Origin: Actinomadura_E scrupuli
Lineage (GTDB): Bacteria > Actinomycetota > Actinomycetes > Streptosporangiales > Streptosporangiaceae
Length of the DNA: 64,000 bases
Assembly: GCF_050971785.1 (NCBI RefSeq)
Contig: NZ_JBPCCU010000001.1
Coordinates: forward strand, 1,240,001 to 1,304,000
Reading direction: 5' to 3'
A program made the translations under genes and the position numbers. Positions 43,343-50,598 of this stretch are shown here, in pieces (the stretch's first letter is position 1; the number at the start of each line of letters is the position of its first letter). Below the pieces are notes generated by a model. The model was not told the DNA's origin. It was given only the letters and a program-made list of their open reading frames with translations, and made no database searches.

Positions 43343-44431
43343 TCACTCTCTCCCCAGATCCAGTAGCCGGCGGGCGATGATGTTGCGCTGGATCTCCGCG
43401 GTGCCGCCGTAGATGGTGGCCGCCCGCGAGAACAGGTAGTCCGGCCGCCACGAGGACTCGGTCAGCTCCAGGACGCCGGGCAGCAGATCGCGGACGGTGT
43501 CGAACAGGCGCTGCTCCGCGCCGGCCAGCAGCACTTTGTCGACCGAGGTCTCCGGGCCGAGCCGGGCCCCGTCGGCCAGCCGCCGCTGGGTCGCGTGCGA
43601 CCGGCAGCGGGCGGTGTGCAGCGCCAGGTACGCGGCGCCGAGAGCGGCGTCGTCCGGCACCGTCGTCTCGGCCAGGAGCCGGTCCAGCCGCGTGTACAGA
43701 TGGGCGATCCGGTGCCAGAAGCAGGTGGAGCGCTCGTGGGGGAGCAGGTCCATCGCGAGCCGCCAGCCGTCCCCGGGAACGCCGAGCATCCGGTCGCCGG
43801 GAACGACCACGTCGTCGAGGAACACCTCGGCGAACTCGTCGACGCCGTGCATCGTGCGCAACGGCCTGACGGTGATGCCGGGGGCGTCCATGTCGACGAA
43901 GAAAGCGGTGATCCCGCCGTGCCCCGGGCCGGTGCGGGTGAGCAGGACGCAGCGGGCGGCGTACTGGGCCAGGCTCGTCCAGACCTTCTGGCCGTTGACC
44001 ACCCAGTCGGCGCCGCGGGGGACCGCCCGGGTGGTCAGGGACGCCAGGTCACTGCCGGAACCGGGTTCGGAGAACCCCTGGCACCACTGCTCACGCCCGC
44101 TGAGCAGCAGGGGGACCATCTCCGCCGCCAGCGGAGGCGGGGCATAGGAGATCATCGTCGGGGCGAGGACCTCGACCATCGAATAGATGCCCGGCTCGGC
44201 CAGGCCACGGCCGGCGACCTCCTCGCCGAGCACCGCCCGGAGCACGGCGGGGCCGCCCAGCCCGCCGACCTCGGCGGGCCAGCCGTAGCGCATCCAGTCC
44301 GCGTCGTACAGGGCGCGACGCACCCGGGCGAGCTGAGCGACCTGCCCGTCCAGGGAGCGGTCGGGCCCGGGGGACAGGTCGTGACCGTCGAGCCAGGCCT
44401 CCAGATCAGCGCGGAACCGCGTGACGTTCAT
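43343..44431 (-). CDS. Acyl-CoA dehydrogenase, large subunit of a pair
   Basis: Dehydrogenase of 362 residues. It has WCQGFSEPGSGSDLASLTTRA, NGQKVWTSLAQYAARCVLLTRT, FLDDVVVPGDRMLG and the C-terminal SRAATIYGGTAEIQRNIIARRLLDLG. It forms the third small/large pair of the window with the next gene. Its ATG overlaps the stop of the NTF2-like gene (ATGA). Confidence 0.92.
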   Translation of the reverse strand: MNVTRFRADLEAWLDGHDLSPGPDRSLDGQVAQLARVRRALYDADWMRYGWPAEVGGLGGPAVLRAVLGEEVAGRGLAEPGIYSMVEVLAPTMISYAPPPLAAEMVPLLLSGREQWCQGFSEPGSGSDLASLTTRAVPRGADWVVNGQKVWTSLAQYAARCVLLTRTGPGHGGITAFFVDMDAPGITVRPLRTMHGVDEFAEVFLDDVVVPGDRMLGVPGDGWRLAMDLLPHERSTCFWHRIAHLYTRLDRLLAETTVPDDAALGAAYLALHTARCRSHATQRRLADGARLGPETSVDKVLLAGAEQRLFDTVRDLLPGVLELTESSWRPDYLFSRAATIYGGTAEIQRNIIARRLLDLGRE

Positions 44432-44838
44432 GCACCGGGCTTGTAGGCGTGCGGGCGTCCCGAGTCATGTGCCCCGCTCCGGCGGATGAACGTCATGGCC
44501 CTGGTCCGCAGCCGCCAGCCTTCGGCGGTCCGCCGGTAGGTGTCGTTGTAGTAGCCGATCCGCATCTCGTGGGTGGTCTGGTCGATGAAGCACAGCGGCT
44601 GGGTGCCGGTCGCGGTGTCACCGGACAGTTCGACGGCGGCCGTTCCCGTGAGGAACAGTCCCTTGGGAGCCGCGGCGACCAGCGCCGGGAACTCGGCGAG
44701 GGGATAGGTGTCTCCGAAGGCGCTGTAGGTGCCGTCGGGGGTGAAGACCCCGAGCAGCCCCTCGATGTCGCCCTGGGTGATGGTCACCGCGTAGCGGGCG
44801 AGCAGTTGGTGGATCTCCACCAGGTCGTCAGTGGACAA
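44428..44838 (-). CDS. NTF2-like (SnoaL-type) small protein
   Basis: Cone-fold protein of 136 residues of the nuclear-transport-factor-2-like superfamily: helical start DLVEIHQLLARYAVTITQGDIEGLLGVFTPDGTYSAFG, then curved-sheet strands ending in WRLRTRAMTFIRR. Members act as isomerases, dehydratases, or small-ligand binders; here the role is unknown. The start is a TTG at 44838 inside the end of the amidohydrolase gene (11-base overlap). Confidence 0.82.
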   Translation of the reverse strand: MSTDDLVEIHQLLARYAVTITQGDIEGLLGVFTPDGTYSAFGDTYPLAEFPALVAAAPKGLFLTGTAAVELSGDTATGTQPLCFIDQTTHEMRIGYYNDTYRRTAEGWRLRTRAMTFIRRSGAHDSGRPHAYKPGA

Positions 44839-46036
44839 AGACCTTTCCGCCTTTCATTACGAACCGTACGTTCTGCGTGACGGTGATGTCCTGCAGCGGG
44901 TCGCCGGGAACGGCGATGACGTCGGCGAGCAGGCCCTCGGCGAGCCGTCCCCGGTCGGTGACGCAGATCAGCTCGGCGGCCGTGACGGTCGCCGCCCGCA
45001 GCACCGCCAGCGGGCTCATGCCGCGTCCGACCAGCGCGACCAGCTCGCTCGCGTTCTTGCCGTGCGGTATCGCGGGCGCGTCGGTGCCGACCGCGATCCG
45101 CACCCCGGCCTCGATGGCGGCCCGGATCGACGCACGGGCGAGCGGGAACATCTCGGCCGCCTTGGCCTGGAGCTCGGGGGCGGCCTTGGACACGTCCATG
45201 CCGTCGGCCAGGAAGGTGGTCGGCACCAGAAAGGTCCCGCGCTCGACCATCAGCGCGATCGCGTCGTCGTCGATGAGGAAGCCGTGCTCGATGCAGTCGA
45301 TGCCCGCCTCGACCGCCGCCCGTACCGCGTCCGCGCCGTGGGTGTGCGCCGCGACCCGCAGGCCTCGCCGGTGCGCCTCGTCGACGATGGCGCGCAGTTC
45401 CTCGTCGGAGTAGTGCTGGGCGCCGGGCAGGCCGGTGTGCGACATGACCCCGCCCGAGGCGCACACCTTGATCAGCTGCGCGCCGTGCTTGATCTGGTAC
45501 CGGACGGACCGGCGCACCTCGTCGACACCGTTGGCGATGCCCTCCTCGACCGTCAGCGGCAGCACGCCGGGTGCGAACGCGGCGAACATGGTCGGGTCGA
45601 GGTGCCCGCCCGTCGGAGTGATCGCGTGCCCGGCCGGCACGATCCGGGGACCGTCGATCCAGCCCGCGTCGATCGCCTTGGCGAGGGCGACGTCCAGCAG
45701 GTAGCCGCCGGTCTTCACGAACAGCCCCAGGTTCCGGACGGTCGTGAATCCGGCGCGCAGCGTGCGGCGGGCGTTGCCGACCGCACGCAGCATGCGCAGT
45801 GGCGGATCGTCCTGGACCGGTGAGTACGCGGCGGTCTCGCCGCGCCCGCCCATGAGCAGGTTGACCTCCATGTCCATGAGACCGGGCAGGAGGATCAGCT
45901 CGCCGAGATCAAGGATCTCGCCTTCCGCCGGGCCACCGACACCGGCGATCCGGTCACCCTCGATCCGCAGGATCCCGGGCCGGACGATGTGCCCCGTGTC
46001 GAGGTCGAGCAGCCCGGCCGCTTTGAGCGTCAGCAC
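44828..46036 (-). CDS. Imidazolonepropionase-like amidohydrolase with altered metal site
   Basis: Amidohydrolase-superfamily protein of 402 residues with the beta-sandwich ends around a TIM barrel. It has the carboxylate-bridge Lys region LIKVCASGGVMS, AHTHGADAVRAAV, IDCIEHGF and VGTDAP, as in prolidase/imidazolonepropionase-like enzymes. The first motif, normally PGLIDxHxH, reads PGLMDMEVN, so both His are replaced (Glu and Asn). Either the metal site is remodelled or activity is lost. It starts with GTG at 46036, one base after the stop of the 107-residue gene. Confidence 0.85.
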   Translation of the reverse strand: MLTLKAAGLLDLDTGHIVRPGILRIEGDRIAGVGGPAEGEILDLGELILLPGLMDMEVNLLMGGRGETAAYSPVQDDPPLRMLRAVGNARRTLRAGFTTVRNLGLFVKTGGYLLDVALAKAIDAGWIDGPRIVPAGHAITPTGGHLDPTMFAAFAPGVLPLTVEEGIANGVDEVRRSVRYQIKHGAQLIKVCASGGVMSHTGLPGAQHYSDEELRAIVDEAHRRGLRVAAHTHGADAVRAAVEAGIDCIEHGFLIDDDAIALMVERGTFLVPTTFLADGMDVSKAAPELQAKAAEMFPLARASIRAAIEAGVRIAVGTDAPAIPHGKNASELVALVGRGMSPLAVLRAATVTAAELICVTDRGRLAEGLLADVIAVPGDPLQDITVTQNVRFVMKGGKVFVH

Positions 46037-46037
46037 G

Positions 46038-46361
46038 TCAGACCACGGGTTCCTTGATCAGGTCCAGGTAGGCGGCGCCGCTGTCGGGGACACGGGGCTG
46101 CTTCCACACCTCCACGGGGAACGACACCATGACCAGGGACTGCATGAGGTGCATCAGGGTGCGGGCCTCGTCGGGGAGGTCGTCCCAGTCGAACGTGTCG
46201 CAGTAGGCGATCGCGTCCTCCAAGCGGGGGAAGGCGGCGTCGTAGAAGTCCTGCATCTCGGCCATGGAGGAGGCCAGGCGGCGGGCGTAGCGTTCCGGTT
46301 CGGTGGGCAGCGCCCAGGCCGCGTACGGCTTCAGGTCCTCGAACTCAGCGGGCAGCGGCAT
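46038..46361 (-). CDS. Hypothetical 107-residue protein next to the Rieske oxygenase
   Basis: Acidic, mostly helical small protein (ERYARRLASSMAEMQDFYDAAFPRLEDAIAYCD; ARTLMHLMQSLVMVSFPVEVW) with conserved-looking aromatic residues. It overlaps the 3' end of the Rieske oxygenase gene by 17 bases, so it is co-translated and may be an accessory or small subunit of that oxygenase. It does not look like the cone-fold beta subunits of ring-hydroxylating dioxygenases. No family recognised. Confidence 0.75.
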   Translation of the reverse strand: MPLPAEFEDLKPYAAWALPTEPERYARRLASSMAEMQDFYDAAFPRLEDAIAYCDTFDWDDLPDEARTLMHLMQSLVMVSFPVEVWKQPRVPDSGAAYLDLIKEPVV

Positions 46362-47610
46362 CGCGGTACTCCTTGACGTAGTCGCCGACGACCTTGTGCA
46401 GGTGACGGAGGAGGATCTCCTGGTCGTTCAGGGGGAACTCCGTGACCGCGCGCGAGGCCAGCATCGACTGGGTGGCCTCCAGGGTGTTGGCGTCCTGGAG
46501 GGCGTACTCCTTGAAGGTCACCGCGGCGAGTTCCTGGGCCAGCCGTTCGCGGGCGTTCTTCGGCGGGACGAAGTAGAGGCTGGTCTCGAAGATGTGCCGG
46601 TCCACGGCGGTCGGCCAGTAGTGGTAGGTGAGGTACCAGCCGGGTGCCCAGAACAGCAGCGTGAAGTTGGGGAAGAACTCGAAGGAGTCGGTGCCCCAGG
46701 ACTTGTGGCGGGCCGGGTTGATGCCGGGGGGCAGGGGGTCGAGGCCGTCGATGTCGGGCCGGTCCCAGGGCCCGAACAGGCCGCTGCGCAGGGTCCGTTC
46801 GATCGGCTTGACCATGCTGGGGTCCTTGGGCGGGGCCATGCCGCCCCAGGACGAGATCATCGAGTGGGGGCTCTTCAGGTCGTAGTGCAGCGCCTCGAAG
46901 CCGTAGCCGAGCAGCCGGTCGGCCTCGTCCTTGACGGCCTGCTTCTGGTGCAGGACGGGTGCGTGGTAGAACTCGGCGAACGCGTCGATGAACAGCTTCC
47001 AGTTGCTGCCGATCTCCGCCGTGTAGGTGTAGACCTCGGTCATCTCGTGGAACGGATAGCCCTCGACGCTCTTGGCCATCTCACCGAGGTACTCCGTGAG
47101 GGTCTCCTGCGGGTCGAGGTTGACGAAGATGAAGCCCTCCCAGACGTCGCAGGCGACCTCCTTCAGCCCGTAGTCGGCCTTGTCGAGGTCGAAGAACTCG
47201 CCCTCCTGCTGGACGAAGGTGAGCTTGCCGGTGAGGTCGTAGCGCCAGCCGTGGTACTTGCAGGCGAACTGGCGGCAGGTGCCGGCCGTCTCCGCGCCGG
47301 GGAAGTCGTTCCACACGAGCTTGTTGCCGCGGTGACGGCAGATGTTGTGAAAGGCCCGGATCTTCCCGTCCGCGCCTTTGACGATCACCAGCGAAGTCCC
47401 CGCGGCGGCCAGTTCCTTCGTGAAGTACGTGCCGGTGCGCGGGACGCGTTCCACCCGGCCGACGTTCAGCCAGGTGCGCCGGAAGATGGCGGCGCGCTCG
47501 TCCTCGTAGTAGGCGGGGTCGATGGAATCGGTGTAGTCGACGGGGCCGGTCCCGAGCTCGGGGTGCTGCTCGGTCCAGCTTCCCTCCGCCGGCTTGACGA
47601 AGTGGGGCAC
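46345..47610 (-). CDS. Rieske non-heme iron oxygenase, alpha subunit
   Basis: Ring-hydroxylating oxygenase of 421 residues. The N-terminal Rieske domain has CRHRGNKLV and CKYHGWRYD (CxH...CxxH), and the C-terminal catalytic domain has the iron-site AFAEFYHAPVLH. It is longer than KshA (about 385) and closer to Rieske oxygenases of the phenylpropionate/choline type. GTG start at 47610, four bases after the stop of the carboxymuconolactone-type gene. Its electron donor may be the reductase at 24559-25551, which carries the same operator type. Confidence 0.92.
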   Translation of the reverse strand: MPHFVKPAEGSWTEQHPELGTGPVDYTDSIDPAYYEDERAAIFRRTWLNVGRVERVPRTGTYFTKELAAAGTSLVIVKGADGKIRAFHNICRHRGNKLVWNDFPGAETAGTCRQFACKYHGWRYDLTGKLTFVQQEGEFFDLDKADYGLKEVACDVWEGFIFVNLDPQETLTEYLGEMAKSVEGYPFHEMTEVYTYTAEIGSNWKLFIDAFAEFYHAPVLHQKQAVKDEADRLLGYGFEALHYDLKSPHSMISSWGGMAPPKDPSMVKPIERTLRSGLFGPWDRPDIDGLDPLPPGINPARHKSWGTDSFEFFPNFTLLFWAPGWYLTYHYWPTAVDRHIFETSLYFVPPKNARERLAQELAAVTFKEYALQDANTLEATQSMLASRAVTEFPLNDQEILLRHLHKVVGDYVKEYRDAAAR

Positions 47611-47614
47611 GGGT

Positions 47615-48145
47615 CTACCTTTCGTCCTCGGGCTCGATGCCGAAGGTGTTGAAGGCCATGGCCAGCAGGCAGTAGGCGCCGATCGTGAAGACCAGGTCCA
47701 TCCGCTGGCGCTCATCGAGGTGCTCGCTGAGCGCGGCCCAGGTCCGGTCGGACAGTTCGGAGTCGTCGTCGAGCTCGTCGACGGCGTTGAGGACCGCGAT
47801 CTCGAGCCCGTCGGTGGCCTCGCCGCGCGCGGCGGCCTCGATCTCGGCTTCGGACAGGCCCGCCCTCGCGGCCAGCTTCACGTGTTGCGTCCACTCGTAC
47901 ACACAGCCGCGGCGGCGGGCGACCCGCAGGATCGCCAGCTCGCGCAGGCGGGCCGGCAGCGTGGAACGCAGCAGCAGATGGGCGTTGAAGGTCAGGAAGG
48001 CCCCGGTCAGGGCGGGGTGGCGGACCAGCGTGGCCAGCGCGTTTCCGGCATTGCGTGGATCGCGCCGGTCTTCGGGCAGCAGGCCGGCCAGCGCGGTGCG
48101 CGCCCGCTCGTCCCACTGGTCTCCCGGCAGCGGGGGGAGGCGCAT
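47615..48145 (-). CDS. Carboxymuconolactone decarboxylase / AhpD-fold protein
   Basis: All-helical CMD-family protein of 176 residues. It has LRELAILRVARRRGCVYEWTQHVKLAARAGLSEAEI, the CMD core with Glu and His, and LSEHLDERQRMDLVFTIGAYCLLAMAFNTFG. The CxxC of AhpD peroxidase partners is absent, so a decarboxylase or lactone-ring enzyme is likelier. The ATG at 48145 shares a base with the stop of a small upstream ORF (TGATG); the open frame above crosses the operator. Confidence 0.87.
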   Translation of the reverse strand: MRLPPLPGDQWDERARTALAGLLPEDRRDPRNAGNALATLVRHPALTGAFLTFNAHLLLRSTLPARLRELAILRVARRRGCVYEWTQHVKLAARAGLSEAEIEAAARGEATDGLEIAVLNAVDELDDDSELSDRTWAALSEHLDERQRMDLVFTIGAYCLLAMAFNTFGIEPEDER

Positions 48146-48276
48146 CAGAGGTGCCTCCGGTGGCCGGCGCCGCCGGCCCGGCCGATGCGGTGACCGGCCT
48201 CCCGGGAACGGACGAGGGGACGGGCCGCCGCGACATGGTCGTGGTCCGCACCGGTCACCAGGGCGGTGGTGGTCAT
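48145..48276 (-). CDS. Possible 43-residue leader ORF
   Basis: Begins MTTTALVTGADHDH, then Arg/Gly/His-rich. It has an AAGGGG ribosome site six bases upstream, lies directly downstream of the 48297 operator, and its stop overlaps the next ATG (TGATG). The start resembles the first strand of an SDR (TALVTGA), so it could be a remnant. It may mainly couple translation. Confidence 0.45.
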   Translation of the reverse strand: MTTTALVTGADHDHVAAARPLVRSREAGHRIGRAGGAGHRRHL

Positions 48277-48296
48277 ACGATCCCCTTCCCTTTTCA

Positions 48297-48311
48297 GAGA
48301 ATAACATTCTC
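48297..48311. promoter_or_regulatory. Regulon operator before the Rieske/dehydrogenase operon
   Basis: GAGAATAACATTCTC, exact. It lies 20 bases before the 43-residue ORF on the minus strand and heads the operon running down to 42558. Confidence 0.88.
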
Positions 48312-48350
48312 AATTCTGAGTGTAAGGTTTTCACGGGTGGGGCCGTGGCG

Positions 48351-48821
48351 TCAACGTCCTCGGCGGAGCTTGGCGAAGTCCCAGCTCACGATCTTTTTCG
48401 GGGAGAGTCGGAGCCAGGCGTGCCGGCCGTCGTACCGGAAGTCGCCACCGCCCGCGTACTTGTCCGCGAAGAGCCGTTCCGGGCCGGTGAGCGCGTCGAG
48501 CGGCTCGCCTCTGCGGGGCACCTCGCCGACGATCTGCGCGCTGCCCTGTAGCTCGACCCCGCGGAGGCGCAGGAAGTCGGCGCCTCCCGCGTCGACGATC
48601 ACGCTGAGCCGCGGATCGCGGTCCAGGTCGGCCCAGCGCTGGCTGCGGACCAGTGAGTTGAGCCACAGGGCGGTTCCGTCCCACACGAACCACAGCGCGC
48701 TGGTGTGCGGATGCCCGCTCAGGCCCACGGTGGCGACCCGGCAGACCTGCTGGGTCCGCAGGAAGGCGTCCCGCTCGTCGTCGGTCATCGCCATCGCGAT
48801 GCCTCTGCGCTGTCCCGTCAT
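48351..48821 (-). CDS. Pyridoxamine 5'-phosphate oxidase-fold (PPOX) protein
   Basis: Split-barrel flavin/F420-binding protein of 156 residues. It has FLRTQQVCRVATVGLSGHPHTSALWFVWDGTALWLNS and DLDRDPRLSVIVDAG, and ends WDFAKLRRGR, as in actinomycete PPOX-class F420-dependent enzymes and pyridoxamine oxidase-like proteins. The ATG at 48821 follows AAGGGAGG; an in-frame ATG at 48842 lacks a ribosome site. Divergent from the transporter operon. Confidence 0.85.
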   Translation of the reverse strand: MTGQRRGIAMAMTDDERDAFLRTQQVCRVATVGLSGHPHTSALWFVWDGTALWLNSLVRSQRWADLDRDPRLSVIVDAGGADFLRLRGVELQGSAQIVGEVPRRGEPLDALTGPERLFADKYAGGGDFRYDGRHAWLRLSPKKIVSWDFAKLRRGR

Positions 48822-48842
48822 GCTTCCTCCCTTGAAACGCAT

Positions 48843-49227
48843 GGTTGATTCTCGCTCAGTGAGAAGCTAGCTTCCTCTCAGCGAGAGGATGTCAGATGAC
48901 GGTAGAAGGTGACTGCCTCCAGCTCATGGTCACGACGCCCCAGGAGGATCAGCGCCGCCGGACCGCCGAGCCGGTCCCGGTGCGCGGGGCGGTCGCCGTC
49001 GATCCGGTCGCTGGTATCACCCCGGGACCTGAGGACCTGTCCTCCGGTGGAGCCGTGACGGGCTCCCGCTGGAGGAGCCCGGGGTCGCACGCCCACCCCG
49101 CATTCACCCCCGGACCGGGCAGATCCTGCTCGGTCTCGACTGGCCTCGTACCACCGAGCTCAAGGCGGCAAGGGCTCTCACCTGATTCACATCGGTCATC
49201 GGGGACAGCACTGAGGAGGAACTTCCC
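48843..49227. promoter_or_regulatory. Long divergent promoter region with a large dyad
   Basis: A 385-base non-coding stretch. At 48851-48885 it holds an imperfect dyad, CTCGCTCAGTGAGAAG / CTAG / CTTCCTCTCAGCGAG. An overlapping exact palindrome CCTCTC-AGC-GAGAGG lies at 48874-48888. These resemble but do not match the regulon operator. The rest, up to the GAGGAGGAAC ribosome site before 49228, shows no convincing gene; an ORF from 48896 has no ribosome site or family resemblance. Confidence 0.5.
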
Positions 49228-50598
49228 GTGAAATCGCATACCCCCATCGCCGCCCTCGCAGCGGTCGCCCTGCTCGCCGCCGGATGCGGCGGCCGCAGCG
49301 GCTCCGACGGCGAAGAGACACCCACCAAGGCCGCGCAGGCCGTCTCGGGCGACTTCGGTGACCTGAAGGGCATCTGCAAGTCCGGCAAGGCGACCGGCAC
49401 CCCGGCGCAGGGGGTCACCGCGGACCAGATCAAGGTCGGCGTCTTCACCGACCTGGGCTTCACCAAGAACCCGGAGTTCGTGGACGCCGCGAAGGTGTTC
49501 ACGTCCTGGTGCAACGACGCGGGAGGCGTCAACGGCCGCAAGCTCGTCGCCGACGTCCGGGACACGAAGCTGTTCGAGGTCCGCCAGCGGATGCTCGAAT
49601 CCTGCCGCGAGGACTTCGCGCTCGTCGGCGGTGGCGCGGCCCTGGACGGCACGGGCGTCAAGGACCGGCTGTCCTGCCTGTTGCCGGCCTTCCCCGCCCA
49701 GGCGGTCCAGCTCGAGAACAACGGCTCGGAACTGCAGCTCACCCAGACGGGCGGCGGGTCCTACAACCGTTACGCGGGTTACTACCACTGGCTGATGAAG
49801 GAGGGCTACCCGGGCTCGGCGGGCAAGGTCGGCGTGCTCTCCGGTGACTCCCCGATCACCAAGGCCCTCACCGAGCAGGTGAAGGAGGGCCTCAAGGCCG
49901 CCGGCGCCACGTTCGCCTACACCGACGTCTTCCCGGTCCAGGGCGTCTCGGACTGGACCCCCTACGCCCAGGCCATCAAGGCCAAGGGCGTCAAGGGGCT
50001 GGTGTACTACGGGGACTTCCGGCAGCTCGCCAAGCTCGAAGAGGTCCTCACCAACATCGGCTACAAGCTCGACTGGGTCGACGCCAACAACAACGCCTAC
50101 AACCCCGCCTTCCTCCAGATCGCGGGCAAGTCGCTGGCCTCCCAGAACAACCTGGCCGACCTCAGCGGGGTCTACCCGCTGGAGAACGCCTCCGCCAACC
50201 CCGCGACCAAGCAGGTCATCGACCTGTTCGCCAAGTACGCGCCCAAGGCGCACGTGACGTTGCCGGTGCTGCGGGCCTTCTCCGCCTGGCTGCTGTTCAC
50301 CAAGTCCGCCGCGTCCTGCGGGGACGACCTCACCCGCAAGTGCGTCTACGACGCCGCCGTCAAGGAGACCGCGTGGACGGGGGCCGGCCTCCAGGCTCCG
50401 GTCGACCTCTCCCAGCTCGACGCCCCGCTGAAGTGCTTCAACGTCGAGAAGGCCACCCCGCAGGGCTGGAAGCCCGCCGACTTCAAGCCCAACCAGGGCG
50501 CCTACCGGTGTGACGCTCCCGCGTACAAGTTCACCGGTCCCTACACCAAGCCGCTCACCCTCGCGAACGTCGGCAAGACCATGAACGACTTCAAGTAG
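49228..50598 (+). CDS. ABC transporter substrate-binding lipoprotein (Liv-type)
   Basis: Periplasmic-binding-type protein of 456 residues. A lipoprotein signal (AALAAVALLAAGCGG, lipid on Cys) is followed by a mature part of the leucine/branched-chain-binding class (QIKVGVFTDLGFTKNPEF; WCNDAGGVNGRKLVADVRDTK). Several Cys pairs are present. It would capture a carboxylic acid or related substrate for the permease encoded next. GTG start at 49228 with GAGGAGG upstream. It ends exactly before the permease ATG. Confidence 0.92.
   Translation: MKSHTPIAALAAVALLAAGCGGRSGSDGEETPTKAAQAVSGDFGDLKGICKSGKATGTPAQGVTADQIKVGVFTDLGFTKNPEFVDAAKVFTSWCNDAGGVNGRKLVADVRDTKLFEVRQRMLESCREDFALVGGGAALDGTGVKDRLSCLLPAFPAQAVQLENNGSELQLTQTGGGSYNRYAGYYHWLMKEGYPGSAGKVGVLSGDSPITKALTEQVKEGLKAAGATFAYTDVFPVQGVSDWTPYAQAIKAKGVKGLVYYGDFRQLAKLEEVLTNIGYKLDWVDANNNAYNPAFLQIAGKSLASQNNLADLSGVYPLENASANPATKQVIDLFAKYAPKAHVTLPVLRAFSAWLLFTKSAASCGDDLTRKCVYDAAVKETAWTGAGLQAPVDLSQLDAPLKCFNVEKATPQGWKPADFKPNQGAYRCDAPAYKFTGPYTKPLTLANVGKTMNDFK

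Noticed and set aside
8871..48311. KstR/KstR2 cholesterol regulon
   Set aside because: The repeated dyad does not match the known KstR or KstR2 consensus sites, and steroid ring-cleavage genes are not seen.
48896..49231. Plus-strand ORF of 111 codons in the importer promoter region
   Set aside because: No ribosome site, low-complexity Ser/Pro-rich product, and it runs into the start of the binding protein gene.
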